A DNA stretch of 64,000 nucleotides from Streptomyces sp. NBC_01244 (GTDB lineage: Bacteria; Actinomycetota; Actinomycetes; Streptomycetales; Streptomycetaceae). The notes beneath the pieces were generated by a model. That model was given only the letters and a program-made list of their open reading frames with translations, made no database searches and was not told the origin of the DNA. This document shows positions 52,023 to 59,986 of this stretch, piece by piece. The translations under genes and the position numbers were made by a program. Every line of letters begins with the position of its first letter. Position 1 is the first letter of the stretch. The stretch spans positions 7,440,001-7,504,000 of the forward strand of contig NZ_CP108488.1 of assembly GCF_035987325.1 (NCBI RefSeq), read 5' to 3'.

Positions 52023-53150
52023 TTACTTGGCGCCGAGGCCGGCGTCGGAGACTTCGGGCTGGCCGGCGGCCTTGAGGACCTTGTTGAGGAGCTTGAGGTC
52101 GTAGATGCCGCCCAGGTCGGGCTGCTCGATGAGCTTGGCCTTGACCGCCCACTCGGACTGCGTCTTGAGCGTGGCGGCCAGCGGGTCGTTGGTGAGGAGG
52201 ATGCTGGGCCATGCCGGGTCGATGACCTTGGCGTCGAGGGGCTTGCCGCCTTCGGCGGCGAGCTTGGCGTTCGCGGAGGCTTTGGCCTTGTCCGGGTTGG
52301 CGTTGATCCAGGCGTTGGTCTTGACGGTGCCGGTGAGTACGGCCTCGACGACGTCGGGGTGTTCGGTGAGGAACTTCTGGGACACGATGATGTTCGTGAT
52401 GACGAACTTCTTGTCGGGCCACAGGGTGGTTTCGTCGAGGAGGACGGCGCCGCCGTCGGCGACGAGTTTGGAGGCGGTGGGCTCGGGGACCCAGGCGCCG
52501 TCGATGGAGCCCTGCTTGAAGGCGTCGGGGGTGACCTTGTTGTCGGTGCGGACGACGGAGACGTCGCCCTTGCCGGATTCGGGGTCGACCGTCCAGCCCT
52601 TTTCGGCGATCCAGTTGAGGAACGCGACGTCCTGGGTGTTGCCCTTTTGCGGGGTGGCGATCTTCTTGCCCTTGAGGTCGTCCAGGGTTTTGATCTTGGC
52701 GGGGTTCACGACGAGCTTGACGCCGCCGGAGGCGGAGCCGGAGATGATCCGCAGGTTGGAGCCCTTGGACTTGACGTAGGCGTTGATCGAAGGCGAGGGG
52801 CCGATGAACCCGATGTCGAGAGAGCCGCCGTTGAGGGCTTCGATCTCGGAGGGGCCGGCGTTGAAGGACTGCGGCTTGATCGTGGTGGCGCCGAGTTCCT
52901 TGGCGATCAGGCCTTCCTGGAGACCGACCAGCGCGGTGGCGTGGGTCAGGTTCGGGAAGTAGCCGATGCGGACCTCGGAGGCCGACAGCTCCTTCGCGTC
53001 GGCGGCGACGTTCGCCTTCGCGGGAGCGTCGTCCTTCTTCGCGTCGGAGCCGTAGCCGCACGAGGCGAGCGCGCCGATCAGGAGCGGGAGGGCGGCAGCG
53101 GCGACGATGCTGCGGCGCAGGGTCTTACCGGTGGTTCCGATGGCAGGCAC
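52023..53150 (-). CDS. ssuA: Sulfonate ABC transporter substrate-binding lipoprotein SsuA
   Basis: The 375-aa binding protein delivers sulfonates to SsuBC from the outer face of the membrane. The signal peptide with lipobox LIGALASC ends at Cys31, which would be lipidated. The mature part starts with a Lys/Asp-rich linker and contains the NMT1/SsuA-type VRIGYFPNLTHATALVGLQ and FIGPSPSINAY. The GTG at 53150 is preceded by AGGAAG. The upstream 211 bases separate it from cysN and include a 17-base palindrome; it may have its own promoter or be read from the cys genes. Confidence 0.92.
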   Translation of the reverse strand: MPAIGTTGKTLRRSIVAAAALPLLIGALASCGYGSDAKKDDAPAKANVAADAKELSASEVRIGYFPNLTHATALVGLQEGLIAKELGATTIKPQSFNAGPSEIEALNGGSLDIGFIGPSPSINAYVKSKGSNLRIISGSASGGVKLVVNPAKIKTLDDLKGKKIATPQKGNTQDVAFLNWIAEKGWTVDPESGKGDVSVVRTDNKVTPDAFKQGSIDGAWVPEPTASKLVADGGAVLLDETTLWPDKKFVITNIIVSQKFLTEHPDVVEAVLTGTVKTNAWINANPDKAKASANAKLAAEGGKPLDAKVIDPAWPSILLTNDPLAATLKTQSEWAVKAKLIEQPDLGGIYDLKLLNKVLKAAGQPEVSDAGLGAK

Positions 53151-53361
53151 GGGAGGGCTTCCTCTCGTAGCGTCGTGTCACGACGCACGTCTTCGTTTGC
53201 TGAGCAAGGGCAGGTACGGCTCGCGGGGGGTGTGGGCGCGCATGCGGTGCGCGTACGTCATCACGCACATCGCCCCACACCTCCCTGGCCGCTGCCGAGG
53301 GAGCCGCTGCCTACGCGGCCGCCCTCTTTCGCGAAGGTGGAGTAGATATCGGCAAGCATGA
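53151..53361 (-). promoter_or_regulatory. cysN-ssuA intergenic region with palindrome
   Basis: GCGTCGTG-T-CACGACGC is a perfect palindrome at 53170-53186, just 20 bases before ssuA. A short open frame ending in KRRRAS overlaps it (start ATG near 53240), but it does not match the known Cys-containing leader type, so I do not annotate it as a peptide. The region may regulate ssuA or hold a transcript-processing site. Confidence 0.4.
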
Positions 53362-54702
53362 TCAGAAGTCCCAGCCTTCTTCATCAGCCTGGATGGTGGT
53401 CTCGGCGGTGGAGGCGAAGGATTCGCCGACCATGCCGGCCGCCAGCGTCGTGCCGTCCGCCGGGTCGATCAGCAGGAAGGACCCGGTGCGGCGCGAGTCG
53501 GCGTACGAGTCGAGCGCGAGCGGTTCGGCGGTACGGACGACGACCCGGCCGATGTCGTTGGCCACCAGCTGCCCGGGGTTGGGGTGCTGGGACAGGTCGT
53601 CCAGGGTCAGCCGCGAGGGGATCTCCTTGACGATCGCCTTCACCGTGCGCGTGGTGTGCTTGATCAGCACCCGGGCGCCCACGGCGAGGGGCTGGTCCGC
53701 CACGTGGCAGACCGTCGCCACGACGTCCTGCGTGGTGGCGGGGGAGTTCGACGACGGCGCGATCAGGTCGCCGCGCGAGATGTCGATGTCGTCCCTCAGA
53801 CGCAGGGTCACCGACTGCGGGGCCCACGCGATGTCGACGCTCTCACCGAGCGCGTCGATGCCCTCGATGACCGAGGTGCGGCCCGACGGCAGGACGGTGA
53901 CGGCCTCGCCGACGCGCAGGACGCCGGAGGCGATCTGGCCGGCGTAGCCGCGGTAGTCGGGGTGCTCGGCGGTCTGCGGGCGGATCACGTACTGCACCGG
54001 GAAACGCGCCGGGCAGGCGGTGAGGTCGTGGCTGACCGGGACGGTCTCCAGGTGCTCGAGCACCGTGGGGCCGCCGTACCAGTCCATGTTGGCGGAGGGC
54101 TCCACCACGTTGTCGCCGGCCAGGGCCGAGATCGGGATCGCGGTGATCTCCGGGACGCCCAGGCCCGTGGCGTACGCCGTGAACTCCTCGGCGATCTTCG
54201 CGAAGACGGACTCCTCGTAGCCGACGAGGTCCATCTTGTTGACGGCGAGGACCACGTGCGGGACCCGCAGCAGGGCCGCGACCGCGGCGTGCCGGCGGGT
54301 CTGCTCGATCACACCGTTGCGGGCGTCGACCAGCACCACGGCGAGGTCGGCGGTGGAGGCGCCGGTGACCATGTTGCGGGTGTACTGCACGTGCCCGGGG
54401 GTGTCGGCCAGGATGAACCGGCGGCGGGCGGTGGCGAAGTAGCGGTAGGCCACGTCGATGGTGATGCCCTGCTCCCGCTCGGCGCGCAGGCCGTCGGTGA
54501 GCAGTGCGAGGTCGGGGGTGTCCTGGCCGCGGCTGGCCGAGACCCGCTCCACGGCTTCCAGCTGGTCGGTGAGGACCGACTTGGAGTCGTGCAGCAGGCG
54601 GCCGACCAGGGTGGACTTGCCGTCGTCGACGGAGCCCGCGGTCGCGAAGCGCAGCAGCGTGGTCGCCGAGAGATCGGCGAACTGCTCGGTGGTCGAGGTC
54701 AT
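53362..54702 (-). CDS. cysN: Sulfate adenylyltransferase subunit 1 (GTPase) CysN
   Basis: The 446-aa GTPase drives ATP sulfurylase by GTP hydrolysis. EF-Tu-like motifs are complete: G1 GSVDDGKSTL at residues 20-29, G3 DTPGHVQY, G4 NKMD. Two beta-barrel domains follow. There is no fused APS kinase domain, consistent with a separate cysC gene. The ATG at 54702 starts 2 bases after the cysD stop. It works as a heterodimer with CysD to turn sulfate and ATP into APS. Confidence 0.96.
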   Translation of the reverse strand: MTSTTEQFADLSATTLLRFATAGSVDDGKSTLVGRLLHDSKSVLTDQLEAVERVSASRGQDTPDLALLTDGLRAEREQGITIDVAYRYFATARRRFILADTPGHVQYTRNMVTGASTADLAVVLVDARNGVIEQTRRHAAVAALLRVPHVVLAVNKMDLVGYEESVFAKIAEEFTAYATGLGVPEITAIPISALAGDNVVEPSANMDWYGGPTVLEHLETVPVSHDLTACPARFPVQYVIRPQTAEHPDYRGYAGQIASGVLRVGEAVTVLPSGRTSVIEGIDALGESVDIAWAPQSVTLRLRDDIDISRGDLIAPSSNSPATTQDVVATVCHVADQPLAVGARVLIKHTTRTVKAIVKEIPSRLTLDDLSQHPNPGQLVANDIGRVVVRTAEPLALDSYADSRRTGSFLLIDPADGTTLAAGMVGESFASTAETTIQADEEGWDF

Positions 54703-54704
54703 GG

Positions 54705-55643
54705 TTAGAAGTACCCTTCGCGCTTGCGGTCTTCCATCGCGGCCTCGGACAGCTTGTCGTCGGCGCGGGTCGCGCCCCGCTCGGTGAGCCGGGAGGCGGC
54801 GATTTCGGTGATCACGGCGTCCAGCGTGGTGGCGTCGGAGTCGACGGCGCCGGTGCAGGACATGTCACCGACGGTGCGGTAGCGGATCAGGCGGGTCTCG
54901 GTGGTCTCGCCGTCCTTGGCGCCGCCCCACGCGCCGGCCGTCAGCCACATGCCGCCCCGCTGGAAGACCTCGCGCTCGTGGGCGAAGTAGATCTCCGGCA
55001 GTTCGATCTTCTCGCGGGCGATGTACTGCCACACGTCCAGCTCGGTCCAGTTGGACAGGGGGAAGACGCGCACGTGCTCGCCCGGGGCGTGGCGGCCGTT
55101 GTAGAGCTGCCACAGCTCGGGGCGCTGGCGGCGCGGGTCCCACTGGGAGAACTCGTCGCGCAGGGAGAAGACGCGCTCCTTGGCGCGGGCCTTCTCCTCG
55201 TCGCGGCGGCCGCCGCCGAAGACGGCGTCGAACTTCAGCTGCTGGATCGCCTCGGTCAGCGGGACGGTCTGCAGCGGGTTGCGGACGCCGTCGGGGCGCT
55301 CGCGGAGCTTGCCGGCGTCGATGTACTCCTGCACGGAGGCCACGTGCAGGCGCAGGCCGTGCTTGGCGACCGCGCGGTCCCGGTAGTCCAGGACCTCGGG
55401 GAAGTTGTGGCCGGTGTCCACGTGGAGCAGGGTGAACGGCACCGGCGCCGGCGCGAACGCCTTCAGCGCCAGGTGCAGCATGACGATCGAGTCCTTGCCG
55501 CCGGAGAAGAGGACCACCGGCTTCTCGAACTCGCCCGCCACCTCGCGGAAGATGTGCACGGCCTCCGACTCGAGGGCGTCGAGGTGCGACAGCGCGTAGG
55601 GCGCGTCCGTCCCTTCGTGGACGTGTGCGACGGTGGCGGTCAT
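54705..55643 (-). CDS. cysD: Sulfate adenylyltransferase subunit 2 CysD
   Basis: The 312-aa catalytic subunit of ATP sulfurylase carries the PP-loop FSGGKDSIVMLHL at about 45-57. VFGGGRRDEEKARAKERVFS and WDPRRQRPELWQLYNG are characteristic CysD segments. The ATG at 55643 overlaps the stop of cysC as ATGA, so cysC, cysD and cysN are translationally coupled. Confidence 0.96.
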   Translation of the reverse strand: MTATVAHVHEGTDAPYALSHLDALESEAVHIFREVAGEFEKPVVLFSGGKDSIVMLHLALKAFAPAPVPFTLLHVDTGHNFPEVLDYRDRAVAKHGLRLHVASVQEYIDAGKLRERPDGVRNPLQTVPLTEAIQQLKFDAVFGGGRRDEEKARAKERVFSLRDEFSQWDPRRQRPELWQLYNGRHAPGEHVRVFPLSNWTELDVWQYIAREKIELPEIYFAHEREVFQRGGMWLTAGAWGGAKDGETTETRLIRYRTVGDMSCTGAVDSDATTLDAVITEIAASRLTERGATRADDKLSEAAMEDRKREGYF

Positions 55644-56185
55644 GCCAGACCCCTCTCGGTGAGCAGCGCGTGCAGGGCCGAAGCCGACTGCTGGACAGAC
55701 TGCGTGTGCGACTCGATACGCAGGTCCGGGGACTCCGGTGCCTCGTACGGGTCGTCGACCCCGGTCAGACCGGAGATCTCGCCCGCCGCCTGCTTGGCGT
55801 ACAGGCCCTTCACGTCACGCTCGGAGCACACCTCCACCGGAGTGGCCACGTGCACTTCGAGGTAGCTCGTGCCCTCGGCGGCGTGCCGCTTGCGGACGGC
55901 CTCGCGGCTGTCCGCGAACGGCGCGATGACCGGGACGAGCGCCTTCACGCCGTTGGACGCGAGGAGTTCGGCGACGAAGCCGATCCGCTGCACGTTGGTG
56001 TGCCGGTCCTCGCGGCTGAAACCGAGACCGGCCGAGAGGAACTCGCGGATCTCGTCGCCGTCGAGGACCTCCACGCGGTGGCCCTCGGCGCGCAGCCGCT
56101 CGGCCAGCGCGTAGGCGATGGTGGTCTTGCCCGCGCTCGGCAGCCCGGTCAGCCACACGGTGGCGCCCTGGTCGCTCACGCTCAT
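55640..56185 (-). CDS. cysC: Adenylyl-sulfate kinase CysC
   Basis: The 181-aa APS kinase makes PAPS from APS. The P-loop is GLPSAGKTTIAYAL, DGDEIREFLSAGLGFSREDR is the APS kinase signature, and VKGLYAKQAAGEISGLTGVD is the substrate lid. I use the ATG at 56185 with GGAG about 10 bases upstream. An ATG at 56287 overlaps the cysH stop and would add a 34-residue Thr/Ala-rich tail; both remain possible. Its presence beside an Fe-S reductase that should take APS directly is noted among the findings. Confidence 0.93.
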   Translation of the reverse strand: MSVSDQGATVWLTGLPSAGKTTIAYALAERLRAEGHRVEVLDGDEIREFLSAGLGFSREDRHTNVQRIGFVAELLASNGVKALVPVIAPFADSREAVRKRHAAEGTSYLEVHVATPVEVCSERDVKGLYAKQAAGEISGLTGVDDPYEAPESPDLRIESHTQSVQQSASALHALLTERGLA

Positions 56186-56286
56186 CTGGTTCGTCTCCGT
56201 CGGTTCTGTACGTTCGTCGGTCGCGCCGGCGGCCGTCCCGGTGGTGGGGCCGGTGGCCGTGGTGGTGGCCGTACTGGTGGTCGTCA

Positions 56287-57000
56287 TCAGCCGTGCAGCC
56301 CGCACTCGGTCTTGCCGAGCCCGGCCCAGCGGCCGGCGCGGGCGTCCTCGCCCTCCGCCACCCGGCGGGTGCAGGGGGCGCAGCCGACGGAGGCGTAACC
56401 GTCCATCAGCAGCGGGTTGGTGAGCACGCCGTGCTCCAGGACGTACGCGTCCACGTCGTCCTGGGTCCAGCGGGCGATCGGCGAGACCTTGACCTTCTGC
56501 CGCTTCTCGTCCCAGCCGACCACCGGGGTGTTCGCCCGGGTCGGGGACTCGTCGCGGCGCAGGCCCGTCGCCCAGGCGTCGTACGCGGTCAGGCCCTCTT
56601 CGAGCGGCTTGACCTTGCGCAGTGCGCAGCACAGGTCGGGGTCACGGTCGTGCAGCTTGGGGCCGTACTCGGCGTCCTGCTCGGCGACGCTCTGGCGCGG
56701 GGTGAGCGTGATGACGTTGACGTTCATCACGGCCTCGACCGCGTCACGGGTGCCGATGGTCTCCTCGAAGTGGTAGCCCGTGTCGAGGAAGACCACGTCC
56801 ACGCCGGGGATGGCGCGGGAGGCGAGGTGGGCGACCACCGCGTCCTCCATGGAGGAGGTCACGGCGAACTTCTTGCCGAAGGTCTCGGCCGCCCAGGTGA
56901 GGATCTCCAGCGGCGCGGCGTCCTCGAGGTCCCGGCCCGCCTGCTCGGCCAGCTCCTTGAGGTCGGCGGTCTTGAGATCGGCGTCCTGAATCGTGGTCAT
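56287..57000 (-). CDS. cysH: Adenylyl-sulfate / phosphoadenylyl-sulfate reductase CysH, Fe-S type
   Basis: The 237-aa reductase converts activated sulfate to sulfite. KFAVTSSMEDAVVAHLA is the PP-loop-like start. The paired cysteines DPDLCCALRKVKP and the later pair GCAPCTRR are the [4Fe-4S] ligands of APS-preferring reductases, and TECGLHG holds the catalytic Cys. The ATG at 57000 overlaps the stop of a small zinc-ribbon gene, and its TGA overlaps the longer cysC start. Reductant is probably thioredoxin. Confidence 0.94.
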   Translation of the reverse strand: MTTIQDADLKTADLKELAEQAGRDLEDAAPLEILTWAAETFGKKFAVTSSMEDAVVAHLASRAIPGVDVVFLDTGYHFEETIGTRDAVEAVMNVNVITLTPRQSVAEQDAEYGPKLHDRDPDLCCALRKVKPLEEGLTAYDAWATGLRRDESPTRANTPVVGWDEKRQKVKVSPIARWTQDDVDAYVLEHGVLTNPLLMDGYASVGCAPCTRRVAEGEDARAGRWAGLGKTECGLHG

Positions 57001-57176
57001 ATCTCGTCCCCTCCAGCGTCATTGGACTGAACACCCCGGGCCAGCAGCCCCAGGTACTTCAGCTGGAAGGCTCGATTGCAGGCCCTGCATTCCCAGGCGC
57101 CGTGCCCTGTTTCGTTCGGGAACAGGTCCTCGTCGCCGCAGTACGGGCAGTAGAACGGTGCGGCGCGCTCGCTCAC
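56997..57176 (-). CDS. Small zinc-ribbon protein of the sulfur cluster
   Basis: This 59-aa protein has two cysteine pairs, FYCPYCGDEDLF at residues 8-19 and WECRACNRAF at 28-37, spaced as in rubredoxin-like or zinc-ribbon proteins. The GTG at 57176 overlaps the sulfite reductase stop (GTGA) and its TGA overlaps the cysH ATG (ATGA), so it is translated between the two enzymes. It may be an electron carrier, a metal or sulfur chaperone, or a small regulator; no enzyme domain is present. The four-base overlaps at both ends and the intact Cys pairs argue that it is a real gene. Confidence 0.82.
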   Translation of the reverse strand: MSERAAPFYCPYCGDEDLFPNETGHGAWECRACNRAFQLKYLGLLARGVQSNDAGGDEI

Positions 57177-58882
57177 GAGAGGTCCTCGTCCTTGGCACGG
57201 GTGACCCAGGCGGCGAAGCGCTCGCCGTCCTCGCGCTGCTTCTCGAAGCGCGAGACGACCCGCTCGACGTAGTCCGGCAGACCGGCCGAGGTGACCTTGA
57301 GGCCGCGGACCTTGCGGCCGAAGCCGGCCTCCAGACCGAGTGCGCCGCCCAGGTGGACCTGGTAGCCCTCGACTTGGTTGCCCTCGTCGTCCAGGACCAG
57401 CTGGCCCTTGAGACCGATGTCCGCCACCTGGATACGGGCGCAGGCGTTCGGGCAGCCGTTGATGTTGATGGTGAGCGGCTCGGCGAAGCCCGGCAGGCGG
57501 CGCTCCAGTTCGTCGATCAGCGAGGCGCCGCGCGCCTTCGTCTCGACGATGGCCAGCTTGCAGAACTCGATGCCGGTGCAGGCCATCGTGCCGCGGCGGA
57601 ACGGGGACGGGTTGACCCGCAGGTCCAGCGCCTCCAGGGCCGCGACGACCGAGTCGACCTGGCCCGCCTCGATGTCGAGCACGATCATCTTCTGCTCGGC
57701 GGTGGTGCGCAGCCGGCCGGAGCCGTGCTGCTCGGCGACGGCGGCGATCTTCGTCAGGGTGGCGCCGTCGACGCGGCCCACGCGGGGCGCGAAGCCGACG
57801 TAGAACTTGCCGTCCTGCTGCTGGTGCACGCCGACGTGGTCACGCCACTGGCCGCTGGGCTGCTCGGGCGCGGGGCCGTCGGTCAGCTTGCGCTTCAGGT
57901 ACTCGTCCTCCAGGACCTGGCGGAACTTGGCCGGACCCCAGTCGGCGACGAGGAACTTCAGGCGGGCGCGGGTGCGCAGCCGGCGGTAGCCGTAGTCGCG
58001 GAAGATCGAGATGACGCCCTCGTAGATGTCCGGGACCTCGTCGAGCGAGACCCAGGTGCCCAGGCGCACACCCAGCTTCGGGTTGGTGGAGAGGCCGCCG
58101 CCGACCCAGACGTCGAAGCCGGGGCCGTGCTCGGGGTGGTTCACGCCCACGAAGGCGATGTCGTTGATCTCGTGCGCCACGTCGAGCAGCGGCGAGCCGG
58201 AGATCGCGGACTTGAACTTGCGGGGCAGGTTCGAGAAGGCGGGGTTGCCCACGATGCGGGCGTAGATCTCGTCGATGGCGGGGGTGCCGTCGATGATCTC
58301 GTCCAGCGCGATGCCGGCGACGGGCGAGCCCAGGATCACGCGGGGGGTGTCACCGCAGGCCTCGGTGGTCGAGAGGCCGACGGCCTCCAGACGGCGCCAG
58401 ATCTCCGGGACGTCCTCGATGCGGATCCAGTGGTACTGCACGTTCTGCCGGTCCGTGAGGTCGGCGGTGCCGCGGGCGAACTCCTCGGAGATCTCACCGA
58501 TGACGCGCAGCTGCTCGGTGGTCAGCCGGCCGCCGTCGATGCGGACGCGCAGCATGAAGTACTTGTCGTCCAGCTCCTCCGGCTCCAGGATCGCGGTCTT
58601 GCCGCCGTCGATCCCGGGCTTGCGCTGGGTGTAGAGGCCCCACCAGCGCATACGGCCGCGCAGGTCGTTGGGGTCGATCGAGTCGAAGCCCGCCTTGGAG
58701 TAGATGTTCTCGATGCGCGCCCGCACATTGAGACCGTCGTCGTCCTTCTTGAACTGCTCGTTGCCGTTGAGGGGCGTGTGGTGTCCGACGGCCCACTGGC
58801 CCTCACCGCGGTGACGGCCGGTCTTGCGGCGCGCGGCGGCGGCGGGTGCGGCGGCTGCGGTCGTATCGGGGGTGGCGGCCAT
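57173..58882 (-). CDS. sir: Ferredoxin-type sulfite reductase (nitrite/sulfite reductase family)
   Basis: The 569-aa enzyme reduces sulfite to sulfide with siroheme and a [4Fe-4S] cluster. The cluster cysteines are in MACTGIEFCKLAIVETK and INGCPNACAR. The two ferredoxin-like halves are visible (LTDRQNVQYHWIRIEDVP and the later DHVGVHQQQDGKFYVG), and EACGDTPRVILGSP lies between. Streptomyces orthologues are annotated as nitrite/sulfite reductases; the cys context supports sulfite. The ATG at 58882 is the start. A leader ORF about 210 bases upstream probably controls the operon. Confidence 0.93.
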   Translation of the reverse strand: MAATPDTTAAAAPAAAARRKTGRHRGEGQWAVGHHTPLNGNEQFKKDDDGLNVRARIENIYSKAGFDSIDPNDLRGRMRWWGLYTQRKPGIDGGKTAILEPEELDDKYFMLRVRIDGGRLTTEQLRVIGEISEEFARGTADLTDRQNVQYHWIRIEDVPEIWRRLEAVGLSTTEACGDTPRVILGSPVAGIALDEIIDGTPAIDEIYARIVGNPAFSNLPRKFKSAISGSPLLDVAHEINDIAFVGVNHPEHGPGFDVWVGGGLSTNPKLGVRLGTWVSLDEVPDIYEGVISIFRDYGYRRLRTRARLKFLVADWGPAKFRQVLEDEYLKRKLTDGPAPEQPSGQWRDHVGVHQQQDGKFYVGFAPRVGRVDGATLTKIAAVAEQHGSGRLRTTAEQKMIVLDIEAGQVDSVVAALEALDLRVNPSPFRRGTMACTGIEFCKLAIVETKARGASLIDELERRLPGFAEPLTININGCPNACARIQVADIGLKGQLVLDDEGNQVEGYQVHLGGALGLEAGFGRKVRGLKVTSAGLPDYVERVVSRFEKQREDGERFAAWVTRAKDEDLS

Positions 58883-58970
58883 GGCGGTACGTCCTTCTTC
58901 GGCGGCTCGAGGCAGGGGCAGGGGGGAGCGGCGGCGTGACCCCTGGCGCGCGTGGAGCGGATGTGGCTGT

Positions 58971-58995
58971 TTCGTCGCCTTTTTGGGGCGACGAA
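58971..58995 (-). promoter_or_regulatory. Hairpin in the 5' untranslated region of the sulfite reductase gene
   Basis: Perfect 9-bp arms TTCGTCGCC and GGCGACGAA enclose a 7-base loop about 90 bases upstream of the start codon. On the transcribed strand the loop is A-rich; no T-tract follows, so it is not an ordinary terminator. It could form part of an attenuator together with the leader peptide. Confidence 0.45.
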
Positions 58996-59091
58996 CGGCC
59001 TACAGGGGACTGCTGTGGAGGCTGACGGCGAGCGGTGTGTTCGCTTCCGCGGCGACGTCGATGCGGGGCGCTGTCGCGGCGGTGCTGTGCG

Positions 59092-59151
59092 TCAGCGCGC
59101 CGGACAGATGGCGCTGGACATGCGGCCGAGGTCGACGTGCCGCCGACTCAC
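59092..59151 (-). CDS. Cysteine-containing leader peptide of the sulfur operon
   Basis: A 19-codon frame from GTG 59151 reads MSRRHVDLGRMSSAICPAR. This matches the HVDL-x-R...C leader type common before sulfur genes in Streptomyces. GGAG lies at 59167-59170; spacing to GTG is long (15 bases), to the in-frame TTG at 59154 it is 12, and to an ATT at 59160 it is 6, so the exact start is uncertain. The single Cys codon near the end would let ribosome stalling under Cys starvation control the downstream genes. The ATG at 59176 lies in a different frame. Confidence 0.65.
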   Translation of the reverse strand: MSRRHVDLGRMSSAICPAR

Positions 59152-59287
59152 CAAGGCAATTCCAGCTCCGTTCATGGGGGGAAGCGTGGCATGTGGCGAT
59201 TGGAGGAGTCCACTACTGTCCACAATCCGGACGAACTCGTCTCACATCGCAAGATCCCCGTGACGGGAGTCACCTCGGAGGCCCCCT

Positions 59288-59415
59288 GAGCCCCACCCGT
59301 TCCGCTGCGCGGGGCTGTCCCCTACCCACCCCTCCACCGTTCCCGCCTCAGACGCCGGCGGGGCTGAAAGGTCGCCTCAAACGCCGGCGGGGCTGAAAGA
59401 TCGCCGCCGCGGACC
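59288..59415. repeat. Palindromic intergenic repeat element, copy D (degenerate)
   Basis: CGCTGCGCGGGGCTGTCCCC and CCCCTACCCACCC are followed by two tandem cores: CTCAGACGCCGGCGGGGCTG and CTCAAACGCCGGCGGGGCTG, separated by GAAAGGTCGC. The inverted right half is not evident, so this copy has direct rather than inverted cores. Confidence 0.75.
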
Positions 59416-59417
59416 GG

Positions 59418-59981
59418 CTACGCGCCCGGCCAGGGGCCCGGGGTGGGGGTGGAGGCCTTCTCCTCGGTCTCCTCCTTGAAGACCTTGAAGCCGCGCCGCT
59501 GGTAGTTCGCCATCGCCGTCGGCCCGTCCTCACTGCACGTGTGCAGCCAGACGCGCCGCGTCGGGGCCAGCTCCGGCCAGCGCTCGGCCAGGGACCACGC
59601 CCGCTCGATGCCCACGGTCAGCAGGTGGCCGCCGATGCGACGGCCCCGGAAGTCGGGGATCAGGCCGAAGTACATGATCTCCACCACACCGTCGGGCTGC
59701 GGGTCGAGTTCCACGTACCCCGCGGGGGTGCCCCGGTCGTACGCCACCCACGTCTCCACCCCGGGACGGCCCAGCTGCTCCACCCACTGCGCGCGGGTCA
59801 GCGCCAGCCGGTCCGTCCAGTGGATGTCTCCGCCCACGGAGGCGTAGAGGAACCGGCTGAACTCGGGGGAGGGGACCTCCGACCGGACGATCCGGATCTC
59901 GGGGCCCGGGACGGCCGCCGGGACGAGGTCGGACGGTGCGGTCATTTCCAGGGACCAAGTGGTCAGTGTGATGGTGCTCAT
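59418..59981 (-). CDS. GNAT-family N-acetyltransferase
   Basis: The 187-aa acetyltransferase has the acetyl-CoA loop IPDFRGRRIGGHLLT (about residues 110-124), with the preceding strand VVEIMYFGL and a C-terminal NYQRRGFKVFKEE with Tyr as possible general acid. The first 12 residues may be a mis-start: an in-frame ATG encoding MTAPS lies 36 bases after the ATG at 59981. It shares the minus strand with the GAF regulator 5 bases upstream and is likely in its operon. Substrate unknown. Confidence 0.85.
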   Translation of the reverse strand: MSTITLTTWSLEMTAPSDLVPAAVPGPEIRIVRSEVPSPEFSRFLYASVGGDIHWTDRLALTRAQWVEQLGRPGVETWVAYDRGTPAGYVELDPQPDGVVEIMYFGLIPDFRGRRIGGHLLTVGIERAWSLAERWPELAPTRRVWLHTCSEDGPTAMANYQRRGFKVFKEETEEKASTPTPGPWPGA

Positions 59982-59986
59982 GGACT

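Larger units (their letters stand above)
58883..59417 (-). promoter_or_regulatory. Leader and promoter region of the sulfur operon
   Basis: The 535-base region contains, reading leftwards from the repeat, copy D of the intergenic element (59288-59415), a putative promoter region, the short leader ORF (59092-59151), and a hairpin (58971-58995) before the sulfite reductase start. I see no other gene. Confidence 0.6.

Noticed and set aside
53178..53384. 68-aa minus-strand frame upstream of ssuA, or a leader peptide within it
   Set aside because: It overlaps the end of cysN at one side, lacks the Cys-containing leader pattern, and shows no ribosome site I trust.
58952..59263. Plus-strand frame beginning MERMWLFRRLFG in the sulfur operon leader region
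   Set aside because: It crosses the leader ORF and promoter region on the opposite strand, and no domain or operon context supports it.
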